Shown here: positions 37,906 through 47,426 of the stretch, in pieces
Layout of the letters: each line of letters starts with the position of its first letter
How positions within the stretch are numbered: position 1 is the first letter of the stretch
Source of the DNA: an uncultured Bacteriovoracaceae bacterium
Lineage (GTDB): Bacteria > Bdellovibrionota > Bacteriovoracia > Bacteriovoracales > Bacteriovoracaceae
Direction of reading: 5' to 3'
Assembly: GCA_938034385.1 (NCBI GenBank)
Contig: CALHLC010000030.1
Location: forward strand, 22,624 to 86,623
Length of the DNA: 64,000 nt
Notes under the pieces: model-generated
What the model saw: only the letters and a program-made list of their open reading frames with translations
Databases searched by the model: none
Told to the model about the DNA's origin: nothing
Program-made: the position numbers and the translations under genes

Positions 37906-38652
37906 TTATTCTAACATTGTTCCTATTCGCCAAGGTCTAAATACAAACTTAGGATCTAAGTCTTCCCATGGCCAATTAAACGGCAGGTTTACAGAAAACC
38001 AAACCATTGAAGCACTACCCTTAATATTTTCAAAAGGTACATAACCCCAACTTCTTGAATCATATGAATATGATCTATTATCACCAATAACTACATACTT
38101 TCCTTCGGGAACCACTACTTTATTTTCATTATCAACTAAAACTCTATCCTCAGGTGCTCCTTCAAAGTTTCTAAAGTCATGATCTCCTCTTGTATTATCA
38201 ATTTGAATCACATGATTTATATCGCCCGTTTGAACTTTAAAAAAATTAAAGTCCATGTTTGCATATTTTTCATCCATATCACGCATAATAGTTGCACCAT
38301 CATGAGGAGCTTTTTCTTGAAGTTCTCCGTTAATGAACAAAGAGCCATGCTTATATTCTAAAATGTCTCCGGGAATTCCTAAAACTCTTTTTACATAATT
38401 AGTTCCAGAATTATGAGGATATTTAAAAACTATAATATCACCTCTTTTAACCGGATGTGGCCCAGTCAAATAAGTAGGCATTCCATCGTTTAAATGACTA
38501 AAAGGTAATTTAAATCCATATTTAAATTTATTAACAACAATAAAGTCACCAATAAGCATAGTAGGAATCATCGAACCTGTAGGAATTTTATAGGGCTCAA
38601 AAACAGAAGCTCTAAAAGCTAGTATTAAAACTATTATAATGAACGTTTTCAT
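37906..38652 (-). CDS. lepB: signal peptidase I
   Basis: This 248-residue membrane peptidase removes signal peptides of exported proteins. It has an N-terminal anchor (FIIIVLILAFRASVF), the catalytic serine in IPTGSMIPTMLIGDFI, the catalytic lysine in YVKRVLGIPGD, and box E GDNRSYSYDSRSWGYVP. The start is ATG 38652 with AAAGGA eight bases upstream; a TTG two codons earlier is less likely. Confidence 0.96.
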   Translation of the reverse strand: MKTFIIIVLILAFRASVFEPYKIPTGSMIPTMLIGDFIVVNKFKYGFKLPFSHLNDGMPTYLTGPHPVKRGDIIVFKYPHNSGTNYVKRVLGIPGDILEYKHGSLFINGELQEKAPHDGATIMRDMDEKYANMDFNFFKVQTGDINHVIQIDNTRGDHDFRNFEGAPEDRVLVDNENKVVVPEGKYVVIGDNRSYSYDSRSWGYVPFENIKGSASMVWFSVNLPFNWPWEDLDPKFVFRPWRIGTMLE

Positions 38653-38728
38653 AACCAAATTCCTTTATAGCAGATATCCTACACTATAAACGCGTTTCGT
38701 ACACCTTGGACTCGGTAAATTTTCACTT

Positions 38729-39322
38729 TTAACCTTTAAAGCCTTTAAAAATAGCAAAATATTCTTTGCTCACTTTTCGGGTTGATTTAGGTCGAAAAAA
38801 GACCATCTTTTCAAATCTTTTTTGTTCAGTTTTAAAAAAGTTTTGTGCATCTTGGCTTTCAAATATTTTCACTACTAAGTTCCCGCCAGGCATTAAAAAT
38901 AGGTCTATTTTAGAAAATACAAATTCTACCAAAGCTAGACTTCTAAGTTGATCAACAGTTTTAATCCCAATAGTTTTTGGGGCCATGTCAGATAGAATAA
39001 CATTAAATTTTTTAGAGACCTCTATATCTGATAGCTCATGAATATCTTCAATACTTTTTTCAAATAAATTTATATTCGGATTTCTATTAAGACTTTCATT
39101 AACTGCTTGAATATCTACGCCTGTAATTTTTCCTTTAAAACCTTCAAGGCCAGAAACATATTGAATCCATGATCCTGGAAAATACCCAAGGTCTAAAACT
39201 TGATCAGCCTTTCCAATAACTTTGTATTTATTATTGATCTCTTCTAACTTGAAAGCACTACGTGCTAAATAGTTTTTCTTTTTTGCTAAATTAAAATAGT
39301 GATCTTTTACTTTAAAAGTCAT
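38729..39322 (-). CDS. rlmE: 23S rRNA 2'-O-methyltransferase RlmE (FtsJ)
   Basis: The 197-residue SAM-dependent enzyme methylates U2552 (E. coli numbering) in the ribosomal A loop. The SAM-binding motif reads VLDLGYFPGSWIQY. The K-D-K-E tetrad can be traced: Lys in ARSAFKLEEIN, Asp in VILSDMAPK, Lys in LVVKIFES, Glu in SKEYFAIFKGF. It stands alone between lepB and a 210-base gap. Confidence 0.93.
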   Translation of the reverse strand: MTFKVKDHYFNLAKKKNYLARSAFKLEEINNKYKVIGKADQVLDLGYFPGSWIQYVSGLEGFKGKITGVDIQAVNESLNRNPNINLFEKSIEDIHELSDIEVSKKFNVILSDMAPKTIGIKTVDQLRSLALVEFVFSKIDLFLMPGGNLVVKIFESQDAQNFFKTEQKRFEKMVFFRPKSTRKVSKEYFAIFKGFKG

Positions 39323-39532
39323 TAAACGTACTTTATTCCTAATATTTTGTTAATTTGTACACACAAACACCGTAGTTTATCCACATTGCTTTATAAACCA
39401 AATATCTCTAAATCTTATTTAAGATCAATGATTCTAAATAGTTACTAGTATTATGATAGAAACGTCAATAAATTGGTATGATGTCAGGTCTTTTTTCCAC
39501 ACCTTTTAGCTAAAAGTGCTCTAAATACCCTA

Positions 39533-40996
39533 TTAAAGCAGTCCTAACAGACTCTTAACTCTGTATTCAATACTAGAGTCCATCATGCACATCACCACAT
39601 AGAATAAAATGATTAGATTTTGATGACTTTTATTTATGCTTACTTTGGAGAGAATTTTATCCAAAGTAAGCATGCAAACAAACGAAATAAGGGCCACGAT
39701 AAAAAATGATCTAACAGCACCTATTTCAAAAATAAGGCCCCAGATAATAGCTAAAACTAAGAAAATAAATATTTTAAATAATTCAAAGTCCTTTTTGGAA
39801 ATTAAATCAAAAAATAAAATAAGTATTCCTGGGATGGCCAAAATAAAAAATGATTTAGAAGTGAAGATTATTTTAAATTGATCTATAAATTCATAAAAAT
39901 TAAGAATATTTATTGAGACTTGAAATCCGTGATGCAATAAAAGAGTCAAAATTGTAAGAGTTGCTCCGACTAATGTGTATCTAATAAATTGTTTCAAAAA
40001 CCAAAGAGAGCTTTCTTTAAATTTATAAATTAAAAACACTATTGTTAGTGCAGCATGGAGCAAGAGCATTTTAATATTTACTAATAGGCAAAAATATCCA
40101 ATGAGTCCCATCAGTAAACCTGATCGGTAAGTTGAAGACTTTAAAGACCATAAAAACACCCAACACAAAATCATCATAATAGCCGTAGTTAATAGGTCTG
40201 AAACATGATTAAAGAGTAAATAGTATAAATACCTAGTACAAACAATTGATAAAGTTCCAATTAATGCAACCTTCCTAGTAAATTTAAACCGTAAAATACA
40301 ATAAAAACTCAAGACAAAAAATCCAAAGAACAAGAGGTAGGTAAAGTAAAAATAGGAGAAATTATTTGAGCCTGTGATTTCTTTTCCATGAAATAAAATT
40401 AAATCATAGAAGGCCCATAATTGATCATGGATCAACTCACCAGGGTCAAGGTAAACTTTTATAGCATCCGTCCCATGAAAAATAGGAAAGTTTGGAACTG
40501 AAACCAAAAAGACGATGATAATTATTCCAAAAATTACCTTTTCAAAACCGTCCATAAATTTAAGTTCAGAAAACTCAAAGGATATTTTTCTATCTATGAT
40601 TCTTCGCTTGGTTGGATAAGAAAAAAAGAGCGCAGCTAAAGACCAAAAGCCCCAATACAGAACACTCTCATCAAACCTTGAGAACATTGAGATACACGAT
40701 AAAATGAAAATACTTACAACACTTCCAAGAAGTATACGCTCTAAGATTCTATCTACAGAAGAATTGGCTCTAGCATATACTTTAAAGCGATAATTAATCT
40801 CTTTACCCCAGACATACCAATTCATTGTAATAAAGATGAAATAACTAACAACTAATAAATACCCATAAATTTTGTGTAATGAATGAAGCTTTTCAAAGTA
40901 TAAAGGCAAGACTAATGCGCAGCCAAAAAAGATTACCCTTGATATGAAGAAGATAACTTTTTTTAAAGCCCAATTGTTGATTTCAAACATGCTCAT
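39533..40996 (-). CDS. polytopic membrane protein, possibly GT-C-type glycosyltransferase
   Basis: This 487-residue protein has about eleven hydrophobic helices and a larger extracytoplasmic loop after about residue 160 (PNFPIFHGTDAIKVYLDPGE). That pattern resembles GT-C glycosyltransferases or PMT/ArnT-like proteins, but I see no decisive catalytic motif. The start is taken as ATG 40996; an upstream ATG at 41050 would overlap the divergent kinase gene, and ATG 40990 is also possible. The 210 bases between this gene and rlmE contain no other gene I can support. Confidence 0.65.
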   Translation of the reverse strand: MSMFEINNWALKKVIFFISRVIFFGCALVLPLYFEKLHSLHKIYGYLLVVSYFIFITMNWYVWGKEINYRFKVYARANSSVDRILERILLGSVVSIFILSCISMFSRFDESVLYWGFWSLAALFFSYPTKRRIIDRKISFEFSELKFMDGFEKVIFGIIIIVFLVSVPNFPIFHGTDAIKVYLDPGELIHDQLWAFYDLILFHGKEITGSNNFSYFYFTYLLFFGFFVLSFYCILRFKFTRKVALIGTLSIVCTRYLYYLLFNHVSDLLTTAIMMILCWVFLWSLKSSTYRSGLLMGLIGYFCLLVNIKMLLLHAALTIVFLIYKFKESSLWFLKQFIRYTLVGATLTILTLLLHHGFQVSINILNFYEFIDQFKIIFTSKSFFILAIPGILILFFDLISKKDFELFKIFIFLVLAIIWGLIFEIGAVRSFFIVALISFVCMLTLDKILSKVSINKSHQNLIILFYVVMCMMDSSIEYRVKSLLGLL

Positions 40997-41035
40997 AATT
41001 TGTAACTCATCTACACATCTCTTAAGATATTCCTG

Positions 41036-42685
41036 ATGAGCATACATCAATTAGCACATTCATCAAAGGCTCTTATTTATAACGATTCACCTTTGGATCT
41101 ATTGAAATATTCTTATTTGAAACAATCTAAGACTTTAAAAAGCTCTGATTTATCTATTAGTCAGATTGATGCTGACAGATATCAACTTAATGATCGTACA
41201 AATATTGAGGAATTCTCAAAAGAGAATTTACTTAAATTTCTAGAGCAACTAGATTTGTTTTTTCAGACTCTCAATAGAAGAAAAGAAAATCTTAAAAAGT
41301 TAGGAAAGCATGACGTTTACAAGTTAAAGAAAAAAGAAATTACAAATTTTTCTAATACGTTTTCGACTACTTACCAACATATTATTAAAGAATTAATAAA
41401 ATCAGAAAAACTTGATGATATTCCTAAAAAGTTATCTCAGCTTGATGAGCTGAAATCTTATTCGTCATACATTATGCTCACTCTTCATAAAGGAAGATCT
41501 CAGGCCTTAGTTACAGACTATGAAAATAAAGATGCAAAGAAATATTACCTCTCTTCAAACTCGTTTAATACGATTTTTAATTCTATTAAAAAAAGTAAAG
41601 GAAACTCTTTTTCTTTTCAGAAATCTTTATCTGATGAATTAAAATTAGTAGGTAGTTTTCTTGCTCATACATTCATCTTAAACAAGATGACTATTATTTT
41701 AATTGTTTCGAGAAATGACTTTATTGAAGCCACAGAGACAGAGCAAACTGTTTTTAATAATTTCGTAACTCAACTTGATCTTGCTTTTAATTATATAGAA
41801 AATAGAAATAGCCTCATTCAAGATTCAAATTTTTATTTAAAGATTTTTGATTATGTAGGCTATAAAGTTCAACTAGAATCTCCAGATGGTGTATTCATTT
41901 CTAATACAACTGAGAATCAAAATTTTAATTTAAGTTATTCACAACCAAATGCTCCTATGACTCTTAGATACTCAATGACTGATAATTCATATTTTACAGC
42001 TGATATTTTTCATTACCACAGAATCAGGCTGCTTGGAGAGCTCTTCAATATTTTAAAACACGAACTCTCAAATCCTATTTTGGGTATAAACCTGGCTCTT
42101 GATATTTTATCAGGCAGTGAAAGTCTCAAGGCATTTAGTGACCTTACTCATGAGATCAAACTTGCAAGCATTCGAGCTCAAGGCATTTTAGAAAACATGA
42201 CAAACTTGTTTGTAGAAGATCAAAGTAAAGTAGAGATTAGCATTACTGAAGTTGTTGAGACTTTAGTTGCCATTTTAAAAAGTGAGCTAAGGCTTGTTAA
42301 ATACTCCGTAAATGTTCAAGAGAAATTAAAAGAATCAAGTTTACAGACAAATATTTCATCTGTGATTCAAATTCTATTTAACCTTATTCATAACTCTATT
42401 CAAGAACTTAAAGTTAGAGATGGAGAGAAACTAATAGAGATCAATGTTTTTGAACAAGAACAAAATATAATCTTTGAAATAGCTGATAATGGAGCAGGTT
42501 TACCAGATAAGATAAAAGAGAACCTCTTCAAACCTTTTCTTAGCTTTAAAAAGGATGGAAATGGACTAGGTCTTTCCATCTCAAAAAGTTTAGCCATTAA
42601 AAATGGAGGAGATTTGTTACTAATAAAAAGTGACAACACTGGAGCAAGCTTTCAACTTCTAATACCATTACCAAGCCATGAGTGA
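41036..42685 (+). CDS. soluble sensor histidine kinase
   Basis: The 549-residue kinase has no membrane segment. The N-terminal 330 residues are unrecognised: a helical region near 60-110 and an alpha/beta region near 150-320, perhaps GAF-like. The HisKA domain has the phospho-acceptor His342 in LKHELSNPILGINLAL. The HATPase domain has N-box LFNLIHNSIQEL near 448, G1 IADNGAGLP near 482 and G2 GNGLGLSISKS near 507. It overlaps the receiver gene by eight bases and is divergent from the membrane-protein gene. It probably senses an intracellular signal and phosphorylates the adjacent receiver. Confidence 0.92.
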   Translation: MSIHQLAHSSKALIYNDSPLDLLKYSYLKQSKTLKSSDLSISQIDADRYQLNDRTNIEEFSKENLLKFLEQLDLFFQTLNRRKENLKKLGKHDVYKLKKKEITNFSNTFSTTYQHIIKELIKSEKLDDIPKKLSQLDELKSYSSYIMLTLHKGRSQALVTDYENKDAKKYYLSSNSFNTIFNSIKKSKGNSFSFQKSLSDELKLVGSFLAHTFILNKMTIILIVSRNDFIEATETEQTVFNNFVTQLDLAFNYIENRNSLIQDSNFYLKIFDYVGYKVQLESPDGVFISNTTENQNFNLSYSQPNAPMTLRYSMTDNSYFTADIFHYHRIRLLGELFNILKHELSNPILGINLALDILSGSESLKAFSDLTHEIKLASIRAQGILENMTNLFVEDQSKVEISITEVVETLVAILKSELRLVKYSVNVQEKLKESSLQTNISSVIQILFNLIHNSIQELKVRDGEKLIEINVFEQEQNIIFEIADNGAGLPDKIKENLFKPFLSFKKDGNGLGLSISKSLAIKNGGDLLLIKSDNTGASFQLLIPLPSHE

Positions 42686-43064
42686 GTCAAAGAACATTCT
42701 TATTATTGAAGATGAAGTTTTAATACTAAAATCTCTTCAAATGATGCTATCAAGCAAAGGTCAATCCGTTCAAACAACTACTATGGGAACAACTGGCCTA
42801 GAGCTTATCCTAGACAATAATTTTGATCTAATCATCTGTGATCTCATGCTTAATGATTTAAGCGGCTTTGACGTCCTTGAGGGAAGCCTCAAAAAATACT
42901 CCAGAGATGAAATAAAAAATAAGTTTATTATCATGAGTGCTTATAACTCAGAGCAAATCTTAGAAAAGGCTAAGTCTTATGGCTGTTTTTTCCTTAGAAA
43001 GCCATTTGAAAATATACATAAGACCTCTGAAGAGATTATAATGAGGCTAGATAATCATGATTAA
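42678..43064 (+). CDS. single-domain response regulator
   Basis: The 128-residue CheY-like receiver has acidic pocket residues in IIEDE, the phospho-acceptor Asp55 in LIICDLMLND, a conserved Ser in IIMSAYN and Lys in FLRKPFENI. There is no output domain, so it must act by protein contact or as a phosphorelay intermediate. It overlaps both the kinase gene (8 bp) and nadK (8 bp). Confidence 0.94.
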   Translation: MSESKNILIIEDEVLILKSLQMMLSSKGQSVQTTTMGTTGLELILDNNFDLIICDLMLNDLSGFDVLEGSLKKYSRDEIKNKFIIMSAYNSEQILEKAKSYGCFFLRKPFENIHKTSEEIIMRLDNHD

Positions 43065-43938
43065 AAACGTAGCAATTACTCTTAAGCCAAGTGGTGATCA
43101 GAAATTTATCAATACTGTGAATCACGTTATAACTTGGCTATCAAATAAAAAGATTTCTATTTCATTTTTAGAAAAGGAAAAAGATCGTCTTGATAAAGTC
43201 GCTGATCTAGATGCACTAAATTTTATTAAAGACTCTGAATTAGAGAAGTCGGATTTCATTATCTCTCTAGGAGGCGATGGAACACTTATAGGGACTTGTA
43301 GAAGAGTAGAGGGTGAAACTCCTATCTTAGGCGTTAACTACGGGAAATTAGGATTTATCACTGAATTTAGTGCTCCTGAATTATTTGATGCTCTAGAAAA
43401 TGTTATTAAGGGTGAATATAAAACCAAGACAGTAAATATTTTTAGATTAAAAGTTCTTAGACAAAATAAAAGTATTTTTGAATCACGATTTATTAACGAT
43501 GCAGTATTGAGTAAAAATAATATTGCTAGATTATTTGATCTACAGGTTGAGTCTAATAACGATGTTTTATTTAGTGTTTCAGGAGATGGTTTAATTATTA
43601 GTACTCCAATAGGATCAACAGCTTACTCACTCGCTGCCGGTGGACCAATAGTTCATCCAGACGTTGGAGCTCTTAATCTAACTCCAATTTGTCCTCATGG
43701 ACTTACTCATAGACCTATCGTTATTCCTGATACTCAGCCTTTAAGTTTGAGGCTTACCGATAAAGAAAGAGATGTATGTCTGACAGTTGATGGACAGGTT
43801 GCATTTGAAATTGGTCCAGATGATGAAATCATTATTGAAAAACATGCTAAAGATTGTGTTAAATTTATCGTAAATCAAGATAAAAATTATTTTAGAACTC
43901 TCAAAGAAAAATTTTATTTAAGTAAAAAGGTTTTTTAA
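43057..43938 (+). CDS. nadK: NAD kinase
   Basis: The 293-residue enzyme phosphorylates NAD to NADP. It carries the GGDGT motif (IISLGGDGTLIGTCRR), the following GVNYGKLGFITE, a diverged NDAVLSK (usually NEAV), and STPIGSTAYSLAAGGPIVHPDV. The start overlaps the receiver gene; recN follows with no gap. It is therefore part of a four-gene coupled run. Confidence 0.97.
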   Translation: MIKNVAITLKPSGDQKFINTVNHVITWLSNKKISISFLEKEKDRLDKVADLDALNFIKDSELEKSDFIISLGGDGTLIGTCRRVEGETPILGVNYGKLGFITEFSAPELFDALENVIKGEYKTKTVNIFRLKVLRQNKSIFESRFINDAVLSKNNIARLFDLQVESNNDVLFSVSGDGLIISTPIGSTAYSLAAGGPIVHPDVGALNLTPICPHGLTHRPIVIPDTQPLSLRLTDKERDVCLTVDGQVAFEIGPDDEIIIEKHAKDCVKFIVNQDKNYFRTLKEKFYLSKKVF

Positions 43939-45573
43939 ATGTCTAAGAATTCACTTTTTTTAAAAAAAATCTCTATTAAAAATTTTGCTACCTTCAAGTC
44001 TGAAGTTATTAACTTCTCTAAAGGTTTTAATATTATTACCGGTGAAACGGGTTCTGGTAAAAGCTTAATCTTTGATGCTATTCAACTTGTTCTTGGTGGA
44101 AGATCTGATAAATCATTAATTAGAAGTGGATCTGAGTTTTTATGTATAGAAGTGTTTTTTGACCTTCATGATAAAAAAATTCTTAAATACTTTGAAGAAC
44201 AAGGCTATCCCACTGAAAATGATGAGGCTGTTTTAAAAAGAATTGTCTACTCAACAGGTAAATCTAAATCTTTTCTAAATTATCAGCAATGTAAATTATC
44301 TACTCTACAGAGTTTCTCTCACCTTTTTATTGATCTTGTTGGACAGTTTGAAAACCAAAGACTCCTTTCAAATTCTTATCAATTAAATCTTGTAGATAAG
44401 TTTGCAAATATAAAAAGTGATGTTGATTTATATGAGAGTTATTTTGCACAATATAAAAAACTTCATAATAAAATTAAAACTATTCAAGAGTCTGAACCAC
44501 AACTAAGACAACAACTAGACTTTCTCTCTTATCAACTAAAAGAGATTGAAGAGCTTAACCCTAGCATAGAAGAAGAAAATAAATTAAAGACTGAAAAAGA
44601 ATTCTTATTAAAGTCTAATACTTACAAAGAAGTTTTAACTGAAGTCGACAATGCTCTTAACTCTTCTTCTGAATCCATCATCTCATCTATTCACTTAGTC
44701 TTAAAGAAAGTGAAAGATAATCCTGAGCTCTTTTCAAATATTAATTTAGACTCTCTTGAGCAAGCAAAGTCTATTATTGAAGATTTTAGTTTTGATGTTT
44801 CTAGTATTTCCTTAGACGAAGATTCTGAATCATCATTAGAGTCAGTTGTAGATAAGTTAGATATCTATCAAAAATTAAAAAGGAAGTTTGGTGGAACATT
44901 AGAAAACGTCCTTGAATCAACTAATAAGTTAGTTAATGAGAAAAATGAAATCGAAAATGACCTAGAAAATCTTAAGGTTTATGTTGAGGAATTGAGTTCA
45001 AAGTTTGAAAAATTATCCACTCTCGCATTAGACCTTCACCAATCAAGAAAGAAATCAAGTTTAACACTCTCTAAAAATTTAACTCTGTTAATTAGAAAAC
45101 TAAATATGTCTGGAGCAACTATTGATATAAAACTAGACGTTGATAAAGAACTTGGCCCTAAAGGTATTACAAACCTTGAATTTTACGCCCAAACAAACCC
45201 TGGAGAAGGTTATTACCCTATCTCACAAATCGCTTCAGGTGGTGAACTCTCAAGAATTTTACTAGCTATCAGACAGGTCTTTAGTGACAAAGATACAATT
45301 TCAGTATTTTTCTTTGATGAAATCGATACAGGAATAGGCGGAGAAACAGCTCTGGTTATTGGAAAAACTCTTAAGAATGTTTCTAAGAACTCACAAGTTA
45401 TTGCTATTACTCACCTTCCACAAATTGCAATTCATGCTGATAAGATTATTAGAGTTGATAAAGAAACGAAAAGATCTAAAAGTGAGACAAGAACTCAATC
45501 TATAGTTGAAGAGATAACAACAACAGCTAAGATTAAAGACGCTGCGATTAAAATGAATCCTTTAATGAACTAA
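43939..45573 (+). CDS. recN: DNA repair protein RecN
   Basis: This 544-residue SMC-like ATPase acts in double-strand break repair. Walker A is TGETGSGKS (about 34-42). A long coiled coil (about 150-390) is followed by signature ASGGELSRILLA near 434 and Walker B VFFFDEIDTGIGG near 458. The D/H region reads VIAITHLPQIA. nadK-recN adjacency is widespread. The last 12 bases overlap the end of the convergent lpxH-like gene. Confidence 0.97.
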   Translation: MSKNSLFLKKISIKNFATFKSEVINFSKGFNIITGETGSGKSLIFDAIQLVLGGRSDKSLIRSGSEFLCIEVFFDLHDKKILKYFEEQGYPTENDEAVLKRIVYSTGKSKSFLNYQQCKLSTLQSFSHLFIDLVGQFENQRLLSNSYQLNLVDKFANIKSDVDLYESYFAQYKKLHNKIKTIQESEPQLRQQLDFLSYQLKEIEELNPSIEEENKLKTEKEFLLKSNTYKEVLTEVDNALNSSSESIISSIHLVLKKVKDNPELFSNINLDSLEQAKSIIEDFSFDVSSISLDEDSESSLESVVDKLDIYQKLKRKFGGTLENVLESTNKLVNEKNEIENDLENLKVYVEELSSKFEKLSTLALDLHQSRKKSSLTLSKNLTLLIRKLNMSGATIDIKLDVDKELGPKGITNLEFYAQTNPGEGYYPISQIASGGELSRILLAIRQVFSDKDTISVFFFDEIDTGIGGETALVIGKTLKNVSKNSQVIAITHLPQIAIHADKIIRVDKETKRSKSETRTQSIVEEITTTAKIKDAAIKMNPLMN

Positions 45574-46275
45574 ATCTACTAGATTTGGCTGTCCATCAAA
45601 ATACAAAAACTTTTTATTCGCTTCTGGGAATCCCAGATTTATATAACCAGAGGTAGATTCAAAGATATGACTATGACCAAGTATAACTAAGTCAAAGCCT
45701 TTGAGATTATCTACATAACGTAAGAACTTCTCTCGTTCTGTTTGCTTATTAAATTCTTTTTGCATCTTCTTTGATTGGTTGGCAAATTTTTCTTTCAAAA
45801 ATTTCAAACCACTATAAGGCAACATTTTTTCAATAATAAATCGTGCCCAATTCGACCTAACTATATTTTTATATTTCATATAGTTTTCATTTTCTATATC
45901 AAGATGATCACCATGAGCAAGATAGATTTTCTTATCATTTATATTTATAATTTTCTCATTTTTTATATACTTAAAGTTTTTCAAGGTCTCATCGCTCAAG
46001 AACCTAGGCATTAGTTTTTCAAAATGAAAATCATGATTGCCTTCAAACCACCAAATCTCTTTAGATTTCAAAAGCTTTTTAAATTTTTCAAAAAACTCAT
46101 CATATTCACTTAAATATTCTAGATGCGGGCCAATTAATAAATCAAAGATATCACCTAACAAAATGACGACTTCAGAATCTTTAACTTCTTTTGAGTTTAT
46201 AAAGTTCATTAGCATCTTATATCTATTATCCTCAGGTGTTTTAATATGTAGATCTGAGATAAGGCTAAATTTCAT
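45562..46275 (-). CDS. lpxH: UDP-2,3-diacylglucosamine hydrolase-like phosphoesterase
   Basis: The 237-residue calcineurin-type metallophosphoesterase has SDLHI, LLGDIFDLLIG, FEGNHDFHF, LAHGDHLD and LGHSHIF, the metal ligands of the family. The LpxH-like arrangement and the neighbouring heptose-biosynthesis gene suggest UDP-diacylglucosamine cleavage in lipid A synthesis. LpxH and LpxH2/YbbF-type enzymes are hard to tell apart here, so the symbol is tentative. The start overlaps the end of the upstream gene by 11 bases. Confidence 0.8.
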   Translation of the reverse strand: MKFSLISDLHIKTPEDNRYKMLMNFINSKEVKDSEVVILLGDIFDLLIGPHLEYLSEYDEFFEKFKKLLKSKEIWWFEGNHDFHFEKLMPRFLSDETLKNFKYIKNEKIININDKKIYLAHGDHLDIENENYMKYKNIVRSNWARFIIEKMLPYSGLKFLKEKFANQSKKMQKEFNKQTEREKFLRYVDNLKGFDLVILGHSHIFESTSGYINLGFPEANKKFLYFDGQPNLVDLVH

Positions 46276-46711
46276 TTTTTATTTTTTCTATAAGGGCCGT
46301 TGTAGAATATCCATCAAGAAAGGTTAAAGACTTAACTTCTCCACCATTTGCAATAACTTCTTGAGAGCCAACAATATCCTCAATGGCCCAATCTCCACCT
46401 TTTACTAGAACACTTGGTAAGATTTTCTTAATTAAATTTAAAGGTGTTTGTTCTGAAAAAACTTCCACGTAATCAACAAACTTTAAGGCCATCATAAAGG
46501 CTTTACGCTCTGTCTCGTTTTTAATAGGTCTACTTTCACCTTTTAACTCCTTAACACTTGAATCTGAATTCAATCCTATAATTAGAACATCCCCTAAAGA
46601 TCTAGCTTCTTCTAAATATTTCAAATGACCAAGATGTAGCAAATCAAAGCATCCGTTAGTGAAAACAATTTTTTTATCACGATTTTTAGAGAGGAAGTTT
46701 TCTAGACTCAC
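46265..46711 (-). CDS. rfaE2: D-glycero-beta-D-manno-heptose 1-phosphate adenylyltransferase
   Basis: This 148-residue cytidylyltransferase-fold enzyme matches the C-terminal half of HldE/RfaE: VFTNGCFDLLHLGHLKYLEEA with the HxGH motif, GLNSDSSVKELKGESRPI and VLVKGGDW. It activates heptose 1-phosphate with ATP to give ADP-heptose for the lipopolysaccharide core. It is a stand-alone domain here; the kinase half is not in the window. The start overlaps the RDD gene stop (ATGA). Confidence 0.93.
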   Translation of the reverse strand: MSLENFLSKNRDKKIVFTNGCFDLLHLGHLKYLEEARSLGDVLIIGLNSDSSVKELKGESRPIKNETERKAFMMALKFVDYVEVFSEQTPLNLIKKILPSVLVKGGDWAIEDIVGSQEVIANGGEVKSLTFLDGYSTTALIEKIKNEI

Positions 46712-47403
46712 TTATTTGTAATTTTCGTCCAAGAAATAGCATTAGAAAATCCAAGTATTTCTAAAATCCCAGAAGTGAAGATAGAAACAAAGCTCATCAC
46801 TGATCTTAAGAACGTTTGAACAAAAGTAATTTCATCATTTCTCGTTGATTCAATTTTTAAATCTAATATATTCATTCCCAAAGTCTGATTTGTAGTCTTC
46901 CAAAAGATAGAAAAATAAAACAGATAATTCATAATAAACATTGGAACAAAGAAATCTACAATGAAATCAAAAGATTTCATGAAGTTTAGATCTACATCAC
47001 CAGTAATAAAATATGTTACCATAATTCCAGTAATGGCCGTTGCTCCAGAAACAACAACAAGATCCATAATCCAAGAAAATAATTTTTTCATAAAGCTAAT
47101 TTTTTCAACTTCAGCTTTATAAGTTGTATGAATTTCATTTTTCTTAGGAATAACCGGAATATTTAAACTCATCTCAGGAGTATTTTCTATTACTTTTTCT
47201 TTTGGAGTAAGCCTGATTTGGTTAGACTTTAAAGTTTCTGACTTAGCTTGCAATCCAGGATGCTTTTTAGACTTTATAGATTCAATATTTGATTGAACTT
47301 TTTTATTAAGCTTATTATATTTTTCTTGATTAAATCCGAGACCTTCAGTTACTGGACTAAAATCAAACTCATCAAGCATACTTTCAAATTGATCATTATT
47401 CAT
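46708..47403 (-). CDS. RDD-family membrane protein
   Basis: The 231-residue protein has about 100 polar N-terminal residues followed by an RDD domain with membrane segments. These include LFSWIMDLVVVSGATAITG with the Asp, FVPMFIMNYLFYFSIFWKT and TNQTLGMNILDLKIE. The start is set at ATG 47403, which has a strong TAGGAGC site four bases upstream. An in-frame extension to 47478 would overlap rsmE and is unlikely. RDD proteins are of uncertain function, some acting in ion transport. Confidence 0.85.
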   Translation of the reverse strand: MNNDQFESMLDEFDFSPVTEGLGFNQEKYNKLNKKVQSNIESIKSKKHPGLQAKSETLKSNQIRLTPKEKVIENTPEMSLNIPVIPKKNEIHTTYKAEVEKISFMKKLFSWIMDLVVVSGATAITGIMVTYFITGDVDLNFMKSFDFIVDFFVPMFIMNYLFYFSIFWKTTNQTLGMNILDLKIESTRNDEITFVQTFLRSVMSFVSIFTSGILEILGFSNAISWTKITNK

Positions 47404-47426
47404 AAAAGCTCCTAAAAAAACTAAGT

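Noticed and set aside
39377..39385. Perfect DnaA-box-like TTATCCACA in the rlmE upstream gap
   Set aside because: It is a single copy with no cluster of boxes, no AT-rich unwinding repeats and no dnaA or dnaN nearby; one 9-mer match is expected by chance in a genome of this composition.
45562..45573. Intergenic terminator between recN and the lpxH-like gene
   Set aside because: The two genes overlap tail to tail by 12 bases and no hairpin with a T-run is visible at the junction.
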